A stretch of DNA of 29,595 nucleotides. Origin: a virus. The stretch's first letter is position 1. Every line of letters starts with the position of its first letter. This document shows positions 12,424 through 20,277 of the stretch, in pieces. The translations under genes were made by a program, and so were the position numbers. The notes under the pieces are model-generated. The model searched no databases. It saw only the letters and a list, made by a program, of their open reading frames with translations, and was not told the origin of the DNA. The stretch lies in the IMG/VR virus record IMGVR_UViG_3300021963_000481, positions 1 to 29,595 of that record, one strand, 5' to 3'.

Positions 12424-12605
12424 TCCGAAACTCCTGTCAGATCGGACGCACAGTTTCTTGTGCGAAGGCAAATCGGGGGGTTGCAGGCGCTGTCGTCGAA
12501 CATTTCAGGCGCCTGGCACGGGTAGCGATAAAAGCCGTCGCCACTGAGCCACAGGATGCCAAAGATGCCAGCGACGAAGGCCAGCCATGTCAGCTTCTCG
12601 CGCAT
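12420..12605 (-). CDS. Small membrane protein with conserved cysteines, 61 aa
   Basis: A short protein with an N-terminal hydrophobic helix (WLAFVAGIFGILWL) and an exported-looking tail YRYPCQAPEMFDDSACNPPICLRTRNC. It has cysteines at 30, 41, 46 and 52. I recall the YPCQ...C..P.C pattern in small phage proteins near lysis genes in aquatic phages. The paired cysteines suggest a periplasmic disulphide-bonded loop. It lacks a lipobox, so it is probably not an outer spanin. The function is unknown. Confidence 0.58.
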   Translation of the reverse strand: MREKLTWLAFVAGIFGILWLSGDGFYRYPCQAPEMFDDSACNPPICLRTRNCASDLTGVSE

Positions 12606-12606
12606 C

Positions 12607-13098
12607 CTACCACCTCCCCAGATAGACGCCCCAGAAGTACAGGCCGACGCCAGCCAGCACCATCGCGGTCAAGATTATACCAGCCCAGAGCAAAAATTCC
12701 ATGATCGATTCGATCAGCTCGCGGCGGCGATAGACCTGCTCTCTTTGCTGCTCTCGCACCCGGCGCTCAATGGCCTGAAACTCTAGCCAAGCGTCGTTCC
12801 CATATGAAAAGCTAATGAGCTGACGAAGCTCCCGCCTTTGCTGTTCGCATTGCTTCTGCGCGGCAAAAATGTCGATGGCGCTTTTCTGCGTGTCGCCACC
12901 GAAGAGCGTCTTGAATATGCCAGGCGGCTCGTCAGCTTTCTCCGCAGCATAGGCAATGTCAGAGACAGCCTTGCCCCACTCTGACAACTGAGACGCCATG
13001 TCCTGGATCTCACGCCCAGCCGCAATGCCTTGCTTCAGCAGGCCGAAAGCCTTGCTGCCGACAGAGATGGCCATGCCAATGCTAACGGGGTCGAACAT
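12607..13098 (-). CDS. Membrane-tethered protein of a phage-conserved family, 163 aa
   Basis: It starts MFDPVSIGMAISVGSKAFGL, continues as a long charged helical region (KQCEQQRRELRQLISFS; FQAIERRVREQQREQVYRR) and ends with a membrane helix (FLLWAGIILTAMVLAGVGLYF, about 135-155). It is a type of protein I have seen near lysis genes of aquatic phages. The coiled-coil body plus C-terminal anchor could belong to host-cell disruption or virion assembly. The ATG at 13098 has TGGAG upstream and is preferred over the ORF start at 13170. The start overlaps the 47-aa ORF stop (TGATG). Confidence 0.6.
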   Translation of the reverse strand: MFDPVSIGMAISVGSKAFGLLKQGIAAGREIQDMASQLSEWGKAVSDIAYAAEKADEPPGIFKTLFGGDTQKSAIDIFAAQKQCEQQRRELRQLISFSYGNDAWLEFQAIERRVREQQREQVYRRRELIESIMEFLLWAGIILTAMVLAGVGLYFWGVYLGRW

Positions 13099-13241
13099 CA
13101 CAGGCTCCAGAACGGCGGACACGGAAACAGCGGATGGACCGCCAGCGCGATGTCCGCAGTATACCTGCAAATCTTGACAAATACCATGCGCCCGTCGATC
13201 CAGATGTGCGTGTACGCCACCCAGATCAACGGCACATTCAC
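13098..13241 (-). CDS. Possible GTG-start micro-protein, 47 aa
   Basis: A 47-residue reading frame opens with GTG, overlapping the preceding stop as GTGA, and closes with a stop overlapping the next start as TGATG. It thus fits exactly between its neighbours, the best argument that it is used. The product is hydrophobic and aromatic (PLIWVAYTHIWIDGRMVFV, ending PLFPCPPFWSL) and could be a membrane-associated peptide. No ribosome binding site is clear, and no family is known. It may be chance. Confidence 0.42.
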   Translation of the reverse strand: MNVPLIWVAYTHIWIDGRMVFVKICRYTADIALAVHPLFPCPPFWSL

Positions 13242-13489
13242 TTTGCCAGGCTTCGCAGCAGCGCGTCGATCTTGTTGTCCAAGTTGTCGATGCGCGTGAT
13301 CAGCATATTGATGCTGGACTGCACATCAGTCTTGGTAACGTAGTCCTTGGCGACTTCTTCCCGCGTGCGGTTCAGCAAGATCTGCAAACGCTTGACCTCA
13401 TTAACATGAGTTTTAAGAACCCAGCTAATTAGGCCAAGTGCAGCAGATAGGCCAAGGCTCCAGAGCATTTCAGGGGTCATCGTAATCAT
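13238..13489 (-). CDS. N-terminally anchored coiled-coil protein, 83 aa
   Basis: A membrane helix at about 9-25 (LWSLGLSAALGLISWVL) is followed by a long coiled coil (VNEVKRLQILLNRTREEVA, then TRIDNLDNKIDALLRSLAK). This is the topology of an inner-membrane (i-)spanin, such as T7 gp18.5, and it sits at the front of the lysis cluster just after the tailspikes. A matching outer spanin is not obvious. Structural or membrane-adaptor roles are equally possible. Confidence 0.55.
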   Translation of the reverse strand: MITMTPEMLWSLGLSAALGLISWVLKTHVNEVKRLQILLNRTREEVAKDYVTKTDVQSSINMLITRIDNLDNKIDALLRSLAK

Positions 13490-13496
13490 TCTTTCC

Positions 13497-14927
13497 TTAG
13501 AGCGCTGTTAAAATCCATCCGCCTGAATCTACTGTGTTTAATGTCCGTATTGCGTAAGACACAAGTTGTTCACCCGGATTGGTACCGACACTATTCCAGT
13601 TCAAATTTGCTGTTACAGTTGCGGTAGAGCCAACAACAGTAACGGTTACAGTTGGAGCAACAGCACCACCACCAAGATTGTGCCAAACAGTTCTAGCGCT
13701 GATTTGAGTAGCAGCAGCCGTGAGAGGTTGAGAAAGACCCCTATTCAAAAGCACATGATAAATCATCACAGACGAGCCTTGCGGAGAAGTGCCGTCGTGC
13801 ATGATTACGGAAAATTCATAGCCTGCTGCATCAGTACCAGAACCGTCTACCGATATGGTAGCCATGTTAAACGATCTTGAAGACGTTGTACCAGAACCTG
13901 ACGTTGGAAGGTCCAGCTTGGTATCCCAATCACTTAGGAATCCACTACCAGTTAACTTCGTCCCAAAGAGCTGCGGGTCTTGGTCTGTAAAACGAATATG
14001 AGTGCCAGCGTCCCCTGCCCCGTTTGCAACTGGGAAGCCTGTCCCAGCCGTAGCGTTGAGCAGCATCCCCGGCCCCTTCCACTGCTCACCAGTAGCACTG
14101 ACCTCTCCGCCGATCCAAACAGGCCCCGTCCCGCTTGAAATGTTTTGAACAGTTACCGCATCACCACCAGCGGTTTCTGCGGTGCTGGAGATGAATACGT
14201 TTCCACCGCCAGTGCCTTCCATCCAGATGCCATAGAAGTTTGAATTGAACTTACACGAGTTAAATTGGTTTTGGTTTGTGCGTGGATTTGAGCCACCTTC
14301 ACCACCCAGCAGAATAAGGCCATACCCAAAATCTTCGACACGAATGCGAACAAAGTTGTTCCAGTAAACACCCATGTTGATGCCTGAAGCGCTATAAATT
14401 GTCTGCAAATCTGAAGCAGCAGGCCATGAAGTAACAGTGCCACTATAGGTCGGACGAAGAGCCAAGCCGTAAGATACTTGCCCTGAAGCTGGGTTTGTAG
14501 CACCCGGTCCTTTGATGAAAACGTTTTGCATCTGGCTTTCCCACATGGCATTTGCCAGAACACCCACGCAATCAACGGTAACAGCCGACATGTCGATAAC
14601 AAGGTCACGAACCATCGAAGCCTTGCTGTTCAAGATCAAGAGTCCAACAGATACAGAACTTGTAAACTTAAACGTAGGTTCATTAGAAACCCCACCCGTT
14701 CCCATGATGGAAACAGCGTTGTCGAACCCATCGTTTAAATCAAGTGTGCTAGAAAGAATGTAAGTCCCTGGATTTACAAGAAGAACTTTTCCGCTTGTTT
14801 TTGAGAAATCAATCGCAGCTTGAATTGCAGCTGTGTCATCCGTCACGCCATCACCAACCGCACCATAGTCAAGGACATTGACGTAGGAGCCAGCGATCAT
14901 GCGGTTGTGTGCTTTAGTCAGTGCCAT
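13497..14927 (-). CDS. Second tailspike, pectate-lyase-like beta-helix, 476 aa
   Basis: The protein begins MALTKAHNRMIAGSYVNV, a short attachment segment common in phage spikes, then VLDYGAVGDGVTDDTAAIQA (19-38), the opening of the Pectate_lyase_3 (right-handed beta-helix) fold. The repetitive Gly/Asn-rich body fits a trimeric spike that binds or cuts host surface polysaccharide. It has no T7-type fibre anchor, so it probably docks on the neighbouring fibre or adaptor. The region is visibly AT-richer than the late genes around it (14641-14700 is about 40% GC; 10741-10800 about 68%), which points to recent acquisition. A catalytic site cannot be assigned. Confidence 0.75.
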   Translation of the reverse strand: MALTKAHNRMIAGSYVNVLDYGAVGDGVTDDTAAIQAAIDFSKTSGKVLLVNPGTYILSSTLDLNDGFDNAVSIMGTGGVSNEPTFKFTSSVSVGLLILNSKASMVRDLVIDMSAVTVDCVGVLANAMWESQMQNVFIKGPGATNPASGQVSYGLALRPTYSGTVTSWPAASDLQTIYSASGINMGVYWNNFVRIRVEDFGYGLILLGGEGGSNPRTNQNQFNSCKFNSNFYGIWMEGTGGGNVFISSTAETAGGDAVTVQNISSGTGPVWIGGEVSATGEQWKGPGMLLNATAGTGFPVANGAGDAGTHIRFTDQDPQLFGTKLTGSGFLSDWDTKLDLPTSGSGTTSSRSFNMATISVDGSGTDAAGYEFSVIMHDGTSPQGSSVMIYHVLLNRGLSQPLTAAATQISARTVWHNLGGGAVAPTVTVTVVGSTATVTANLNWNSVGTNPGEQLVSYAIRTLNTVDSGGWILTAL

Positions 14928-14938
14928 GTCTTTGCCCC

Positions 14939-17050
14939 TTAGTAGACGATGCCGCGAACCTTGAACCGCGCCTTGCCAGTTGTTGCCAACGGCGTAGCGG
15001 CAGCAAAGGTAATTTTGTCAAAGCTCAGGCTTGACTTCTTACTGGTCAACGATGACGTGAAATCAACAACAGTATTCAAAGTTGTTGGGTTAGTCAGGAC
15101 AAGCCCGCTCCCAAAAGCAGTTCCTGATCCATTCACCCCAAAGTTCAATGCGCCATTGCCCGTCCCAGCGAAAGCCTCGGTAACAAGCATTGACATCTCT
15201 TGAATTTCAATCGGGCTTCCAGTCGGAACAATGAACTCGTTTGTGGTGCCAGAAACCGTCAGACTTTTCTCGTTTGTGAAGAAGTCAAAGTTATAGCTGG
15301 CTTGGGTCAAAACACCCATCTGCCGCGTGAACGAACCGCCACCGCCAACAGTCGAAATACCACGGGCATCGACCAAGCCGATCTCAGTATTGGCAACGCC
15401 AACATAAGTCCCTGCAGTTTTCACATTGTAAAAAACGGTTCCGTCGATGGTCACGTTGTCAACGTAAAGGGGGTCTTCAATCTTTAGGCCAGTGGTGTCA
15501 AAGGCGCTGTCGGTGAAGTGACCGTTGCACCAAAGACCAGCAATATAAAGAGCGTCCGTGCTACGCATACTCTTCAGGTGAATGAACGGAGCGCCAGCCG
15601 TGGGCGTGTCCACTGTGGTTTCCATAAAGCCGCCGTTCCACACAACCACGTTCTGAGCGGGCGAACCTTGCATGACGAAACCCGCAACGGTGAACTTCGC
15701 AATGTCCACGTTGGTCATGGTCAACTGGGTGCAACGCTCTGCGATCAGACCTGTGGTGCAACGGGTGATCGACACATTTTTAAGGTGCGCCATGTTTCCG
15801 TTCGTAACGATGCAGCCCGTGCCAGCCGTATTCTGGATGTCCAAGTCTTCGATGTAGCAAAAAGCCGAATTGCCTGCGGCCACGCTATTGTCGGCATTCA
15901 GGCCAATTCCGCTGCTGTTGTTGCTGCGGTTCCCGTCAATAGTAACCTTTGAGATGCTTGCTCTGCTGCTCTCAAGTTTCACGGATTGGACGGGGTTTGT
16001 GCTGTTTTTCAGAAAAAGGGTTGTAGAAGTGCGACCATCGCCCATCACGTTGACACCGCCCGCAATGGTGATGCCCGTGTGAATGTAAGTCCCGGCAGGG
16101 ATAAAGACCGTGACAACGCTTGATTGGTTCGACCCAGTGTCAGCATAGTCTAGTGCAGCCTGAATAGCCGCCGTGTCATCCGTCACGCCATCACCGACAG
16201 CGCCGAAGTCTTTGACCGACACATAGTCACGCAGACGGGATTGAACATTTCGTGAGACAGAGCCTGTGCCGCCTTGGCTGTAAGATACGGCAGAAGCAGC
16301 CGTGGCAGCTCCAGCGGAGATTGCATCGCCGATGACAATCTCAATTGCCGAATTCAGCGGTGGCGCTGTGGAAAATGTCAGCGTGCTGCCAGAGACGCTG
16401 TAGTTGTTCTTTGATTGATACACACCGTCGATGTAGACTGCAGTGTTGTTGGTCGAGCCAGGGCCAGCAGACAACGTGTAAATCGTGGTGGCGCCCGAGC
16501 CTGTAAAAGCATCAAAAACGTAGTTTGCGCCGATGATGGCGTTGCTGAGATCAGCAGGCGCGATGACATCAACCGAGCCGTCGTTGGCAAACTGGATCAG
16601 CTTTAAGCGACGATCAGAAACCGACGGCAGCACATTTGTCAGGCCAAGACCAACTTCAGATGCCGGGAACACAATCGCCCGATCAGCAGCAACGCCGGTC
16701 TGCTGCAACAGCATGGTCAGCTTGTCTAAAGCGTTTTCGTGCGCTGCTGCAGGAAACGGATCGTTCGGCACAAAGTCAGTCTCTTGCGTCAGCGGCAGCT
16801 CACGCCGGATTAACACCGTGTTACCTGACGCAGGAGCTGTGCCGAACACGACGTTGCCGCCCGCGTTGTTGCCAGCGCCGGTGACGGTGTACGCGCTGTT
16901 CAACACCTGCACAGTTTCAACAGAGGTTGCCGTGTTACGCAAGCTTACCACCAGGTCGCTGTTTGCAAAGATCTTGAACGGATAGGCAAACGTCGTCGTG
17001 CTGCCGTTGGCAGTGTAGTTGGCGGTGCTGATGCTGGTTGATACGGTCAT
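14939..17050 (-). CDS. T7-type tail fibre with tailspike beta-helix, 703 aa
   Basis: Residues 1-150 match the T7 gp17 N-terminal attachment domain: TANYTANGSTTTFAYPFKIF, VQVLNSAYTVTGAG, and LPLTQETDFVPNDPFPAAAHENALDKL. A second small beta domain at about 190-245 (YIDGVYQSKNNYSVSGSTL) follows. The beta-helix begins at YVSVKDFGAVGDGVTDDTAA (276-295) and continues with repeated Asn/Gly turns. It should form the fibre that adsorbs to host polysaccharide. It overlaps the large internal protein gene by 4 bp. Any depolymerase activity is inferred from the fold. Confidence 0.85.
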   Translation of the reverse strand: MTVSTSISTANYTANGSTTTFAYPFKIFANSDLVVSLRNTATSVETVQVLNSAYTVTGAGNNAGGNVVFGTAPASGNTVLIRRELPLTQETDFVPNDPFPAAAHENALDKLTMLLQQTGVAADRAIVFPASEVGLGLTNVLPSVSDRRLKLIQFANDGSVDVIAPADLSNAIIGANYVFDAFTGSGATTIYTLSAGPGSTNNTAVYIDGVYQSKNNYSVSGSTLTFSTAPPLNSAIEIVIGDAISAGAATAASAVSYSQGGTGSVSRNVQSRLRDYVSVKDFGAVGDGVTDDTAAIQAALDYADTGSNQSSVVTVFIPAGTYIHTGITIAGGVNVMGDGRTSTTLFLKNSTNPVQSVKLESSRASISKVTIDGNRSNNSSGIGLNADNSVAAGNSAFCYIEDLDIQNTAGTGCIVTNGNMAHLKNVSITRCTTGLIAERCTQLTMTNVDIAKFTVAGFVMQGSPAQNVVVWNGGFMETTVDTPTAGAPFIHLKSMRSTDALYIAGLWCNGHFTDSAFDTTGLKIEDPLYVDNVTIDGTVFYNVKTAGTYVGVANTEIGLVDARGISTVGGGGSFTRQMGVLTQASYNFDFFTNEKSLTVSGTTNEFIVPTGSPIEIQEMSMLVTEAFAGTGNGALNFGVNGSGTAFGSGLVLTNPTTLNTVVDFTSSLTSKKSSLSFDKITFAAATPLATTGKARFKVRGIVY

Positions 17051-20000
17051 CTGATGCCCTGTTCCTTGAGCGCCTGCACATCATCATATGCTTGGCGCAA
17101 GTTAGCATAGTCTGGCAGTTCCAGCAAAGTAAGAACGCCAGCCTCAATAAATTTGGTGTTTAGGCTGCGCACCAGCGTGCGCTTGTCCACGTCGCTGGAC
17201 ATCGTGTACTGCGGAGAGAACACCAGCTGTTCCAGAGATCCACGAAAGTCTGCAAAGCCCATGCCGTACAGGTTGAGCGTCACCTCGTTCTTGGCGATGC
17301 GCGTCAAATCCGACTGCGCACCAGCGCCAAGCTTGATGCCGTCAACACTCTCGGGGTTGGTGATCGGCCAGCCGCCGACATCCTTGGCCAACCGCATCAT
17401 CTCGCTCTCGACTGCAGTCAATTCACGGCCAGGCTTTACGACCATGCCAGTGGTCATGTTCCACAGAGCCAGGCCTGGGCGGGACGAGAAGCTTACGTCC
17501 TCGGCACCCATGACGTTGCCCAGCGTGTCGTACATCACAGCATTCAGATCACGCTCATCAGCGAACATGCTGTCCTGCTGCTGATACGCACGCATCATCG
17601 TCCAGGCTTCACGCATCTGCTGACCAGCATCAGCCTTCGGAGAACCAACAAGGCGGTAACTGACAGTGCCGTTCGGATTGCTGAACAGCGGATCGCCGGC
17701 AGTAAAGCCTGCATCAGCATCTTCCATCGTGTAGTATTCGACATCATCACGCGGCGTCACGCGGGTCGGGTCAATTGCACGCTGCACTGCACGCTGCAGA
17801 GAGCTGTAGATGTTTGGCAGGCCGATCGGCGTGGCAGCCACAGCTGGGCTGCGCACGATTGCTTCAATGCTGATGGTGTCAGTGAAGTCCATGATCTGCG
17901 CAATGCCCTGCAGCATGGGCAGCTCTTTGTAGTAGTTCACGACAGAGCCGAGCGCTGCGCCGGCCATAGACTGAGCCTTCTGCGGATCACGGGCCAGGGC
18001 CATCTTCTGCGGGATAGACGCGCCAAGACCAATGACCGACGACACTGGCCCATAGCCAGCATAGTTGACGTAGGTCAGCGGACCGTTGGGCCGACCGTAC
18101 TCGTCGTACAACGGCAGATCCTCGCCGTCTGCGTCCTTCGGGAAGTTAGCGCCACGCAGCACAATGCTGTACGGTTGCCAGCCAGGCGGCAATGCTTGGC
18201 GCTCTTTCTGATCATCCGGCATTGCGCCAGTAAGACGGCCCTGAGCTGTCAGGTGCGCGGCATAGGCAAAGGTCATTGATCCGACAGACCAACGGCCCAG
18301 CGCCATCTGCTGCGCCTGCGGGCCGTTCTGACCAAGCAGATCCTGGTACAGACGCTTGCTGCCGATCGGGATTGGCAACCGCTCCAGCGTGCGCAGCATG
18401 TCGTTGGTGGGCGCGGTGGCAAACGGCAGGATGATGCGGCCAAGCACTGGCACGTTCTGGATCTTGCTGGCCAGCTGGCCAAGCAACCCGGTGTCCAACG
18501 TCATCGTGTCGTAACGCGCCTTGTTGATCATCTCATCGCTGACAGCACGCGGATCAAGCAGCACCATGCCAGCTTCATCCAGCGCACGTTGCGGGTCTTC
18601 ACCAGCACGCAGGCCTGCCTGATACCGACGATGAGCCGCAACGTAGAGTTCACCGCGCTGCGAAATAGTCTTGAAGAATTCGTCGCCTGCCAGCAACAAA
18701 CGGAAAGGAATACGCGCACGTTTGCCAAACTCGTTGATGCCGCGCGAGTACATGCTCTCGCCGTCCCAGCGAATTGCGCCGACGTTGTAGTCAAGCTTGT
18801 TCATCTGGTCGGTGGGGATCTCGGTCTTGTATGCAGCCGATGCAATGCGGAAGGCATCGCCCACGCTGTCGATCCAGCCCTTTACTCGGACCAAAGCGTC
18901 AGCCGTGTAAACCTGATCTTCGCGCAGATTGTACGGCGCGTTCTTGCCTTTGACGCCACGGATCACTGCGCCCCAAGTGCCGGCCAGCATTTCCTCTGGC
19001 AGCTGGTAGGCCATAAAGCCCATCGTGCCGATGATGTTCTTTGCCTGAGTTGCTGGGCTGGAAAGCAGGCCGACCATGTAGGCTTCGCTGATTGCATCGG
19101 CAGACTTAAGACCCCAGCCGCGCTCGGCCAGTGTGTTGAGTGCAGCAAGCCGCGCACCTTCCGGCAGGCGCCCGTTGTCGAGAATGCGCTGTGCAAGTGC
19201 ATCGGTTGACTGATCAACGCCCGAGTCGGCCAGCGCACGCACAGCCTCTTCGCTCATGCGCTGGGCGCTGAGTTCGCCGGAGACCGGAATGCGGAACGAT
19301 TGCAGCGCACGCGCAGCTTCGGTCTGGGCGCCCTTGATTTGCAGCTGAATGCCGGCATGGATTGCCAACTGCCGGCGGAATGCCAAGCGATCGACGGCTG
19401 ATCCTTGGCCGCTCTTAACCTTCTCGGCCAGATCTGTGAGCTTTGTGGCGCTGCGCACCAGGAGATCCCTGGCAGCCACCATCTCTGCAGCGTTGAGTGC
19501 GCCATCACCGACGCGGCGCTTGAGCAACTGACGGGTCAGGCCGACTTCATCTGCCGCAAGCTTGGATGCTTCCTCCAGCGTGGTCTTGTTGGTGATCACG
19601 CCGCGAGTGACGGCAGCCTGTTCGCTGGACAGTGTTTCTGCGACAGCCGTGATCGTGGCCTTCACGTCATCCGTGGTGGCCATGTAGTCGAAGTTGAAGT
19701 CCCCGCCGTCTTTCAGGCTCTTGATCTGCAGATCGCGCTGGGACAAGGCGTCAAGGACGGGATCTGTGATCTCTTCCGGTGCCACGCCGGTTTCAGGCCG
19801 AAAGCCCTGCGTTTCAGCGTTGAGCGCCTTGCTGGCATCGGTGCGGATTGCCTCGGCATTGGTGGCCGCCTCTGCGGCCTGATCGTCCAGGGCGCTGGTG
19901 GCCGACTGCAGCACATCCACCTGCGGCTGAGCGGTGAGCGGTGCGTTGACAGCTGGTGCCTGCAGACCACGCTCCTGAAAGCGTGTAACGCCTTCCGGCG

Positions 20001-20277
20001 ACAGCACCTGCGGCGCCAGGGCTTCCTTGGTTGCACGCTCAGAGAAGCCAGCGTCATCGGTTAGACGACGCTCTTGCGGTGTTGGTACGCGCTGCACGTC
20101 GCCAAACTGATTGCGCACAGCCGATCCCAGCTTCTGCAGTAGTTCGCCGAAAGCACCACCGCCAGCCACGCGAACTGCTTGCTCAGGCCCCTGCGCAAAC
20201 TCGGTCGGTGCGCCCATCTGCGTGATAGCCTGGCGCTGGTCTTGCTCGGTCGCGAGTTGCTGGGGATCGACTGCCAT
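17047..20277 (-). CDS. Large internal (ejected) virion protein, gp16-like position, 1076 aa
   Basis: A very large protein at the place T7 gp16 occupies, next to the fibre. The first 400 residues are helical and disordered. A hydrophobic segment follows (EAYMVGLLSSPATQAKNIIGTMGFM, 398-422; its middle, LLSSPATQAKNIIGT, recurs in large phage polyvalent or ejection proteins as I recall), then a mixed C-terminal half with YNVGAIRWDGESMYSRGINE. It probably enters the cell with the DNA. No lytic transglycosylase motif is visible, unlike T7 gp16. The function is inferred from synteny and size. Confidence 0.65.
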   Translation of the reverse strand: MAVDPQQLATEQDQRQAITQMGAPTEFAQGPEQAVRVAGGGAFGELLQKLGSAVRNQFGDVQRVPTPQERRLTDDAGFSERATKEALAPQVLSPEGVTRFQERGLQAPAVNAPLTAQPQVDVLQSATSALDDQAAEAATNAEAIRTDASKALNAETQGFRPETGVAPEEITDPVLDALSQRDLQIKSLKDGGDFNFDYMATTDDVKATITAVAETLSSEQAAVTRGVITNKTTLEEASKLAADEVGLTRQLLKRRVGDGALNAAEMVAARDLLVRSATKLTDLAEKVKSGQGSAVDRLAFRRQLAIHAGIQLQIKGAQTEAARALQSFRIPVSGELSAQRMSEEAVRALADSGVDQSTDALAQRILDNGRLPEGARLAALNTLAERGWGLKSADAISEAYMVGLLSSPATQAKNIIGTMGFMAYQLPEEMLAGTWGAVIRGVKGKNAPYNLREDQVYTADALVRVKGWIDSVGDAFRIASAAYKTEIPTDQMNKLDYNVGAIRWDGESMYSRGINEFGKRARIPFRLLLAGDEFFKTISQRGELYVAAHRRYQAGLRAGEDPQRALDEAGMVLLDPRAVSDEMINKARYDTMTLDTGLLGQLASKIQNVPVLGRIILPFATAPTNDMLRTLERLPIPIGSKRLYQDLLGQNGPQAQQMALGRWSVGSMTFAYAAHLTAQGRLTGAMPDDQKERQALPPGWQPYSIVLRGANFPKDADGEDLPLYDEYGRPNGPLTYVNYAGYGPVSSVIGLGASIPQKMALARDPQKAQSMAGAALGSVVNYYKELPMLQGIAQIMDFTDTISIEAIVRSPAVAATPIGLPNIYSSLQRAVQRAIDPTRVTPRDDVEYYTMEDADAGFTAGDPLFSNPNGTVSYRLVGSPKADAGQQMREAWTMMRAYQQQDSMFADERDLNAVMYDTLGNVMGAEDVSFSSRPGLALWNMTTGMVVKPGRELTAVESEMMRLAKDVGGWPITNPESVDGIKLGAGAQSDLTRIAKNEVTLNLYGMGFADFRGSLEQLVFSPQYTMSSDVDKRTLVRSLNTKFIEAGVLTLLELPDYANLRQAYDDVQALKEQGIR

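Noticed and set aside
17047-20277. Lytic transglycosylase domain as in T7 gp16
   Set aside because: I could not find the catalytic Glu with the usual ES-type and GLMQ-like motifs in the 1076-aa protein.
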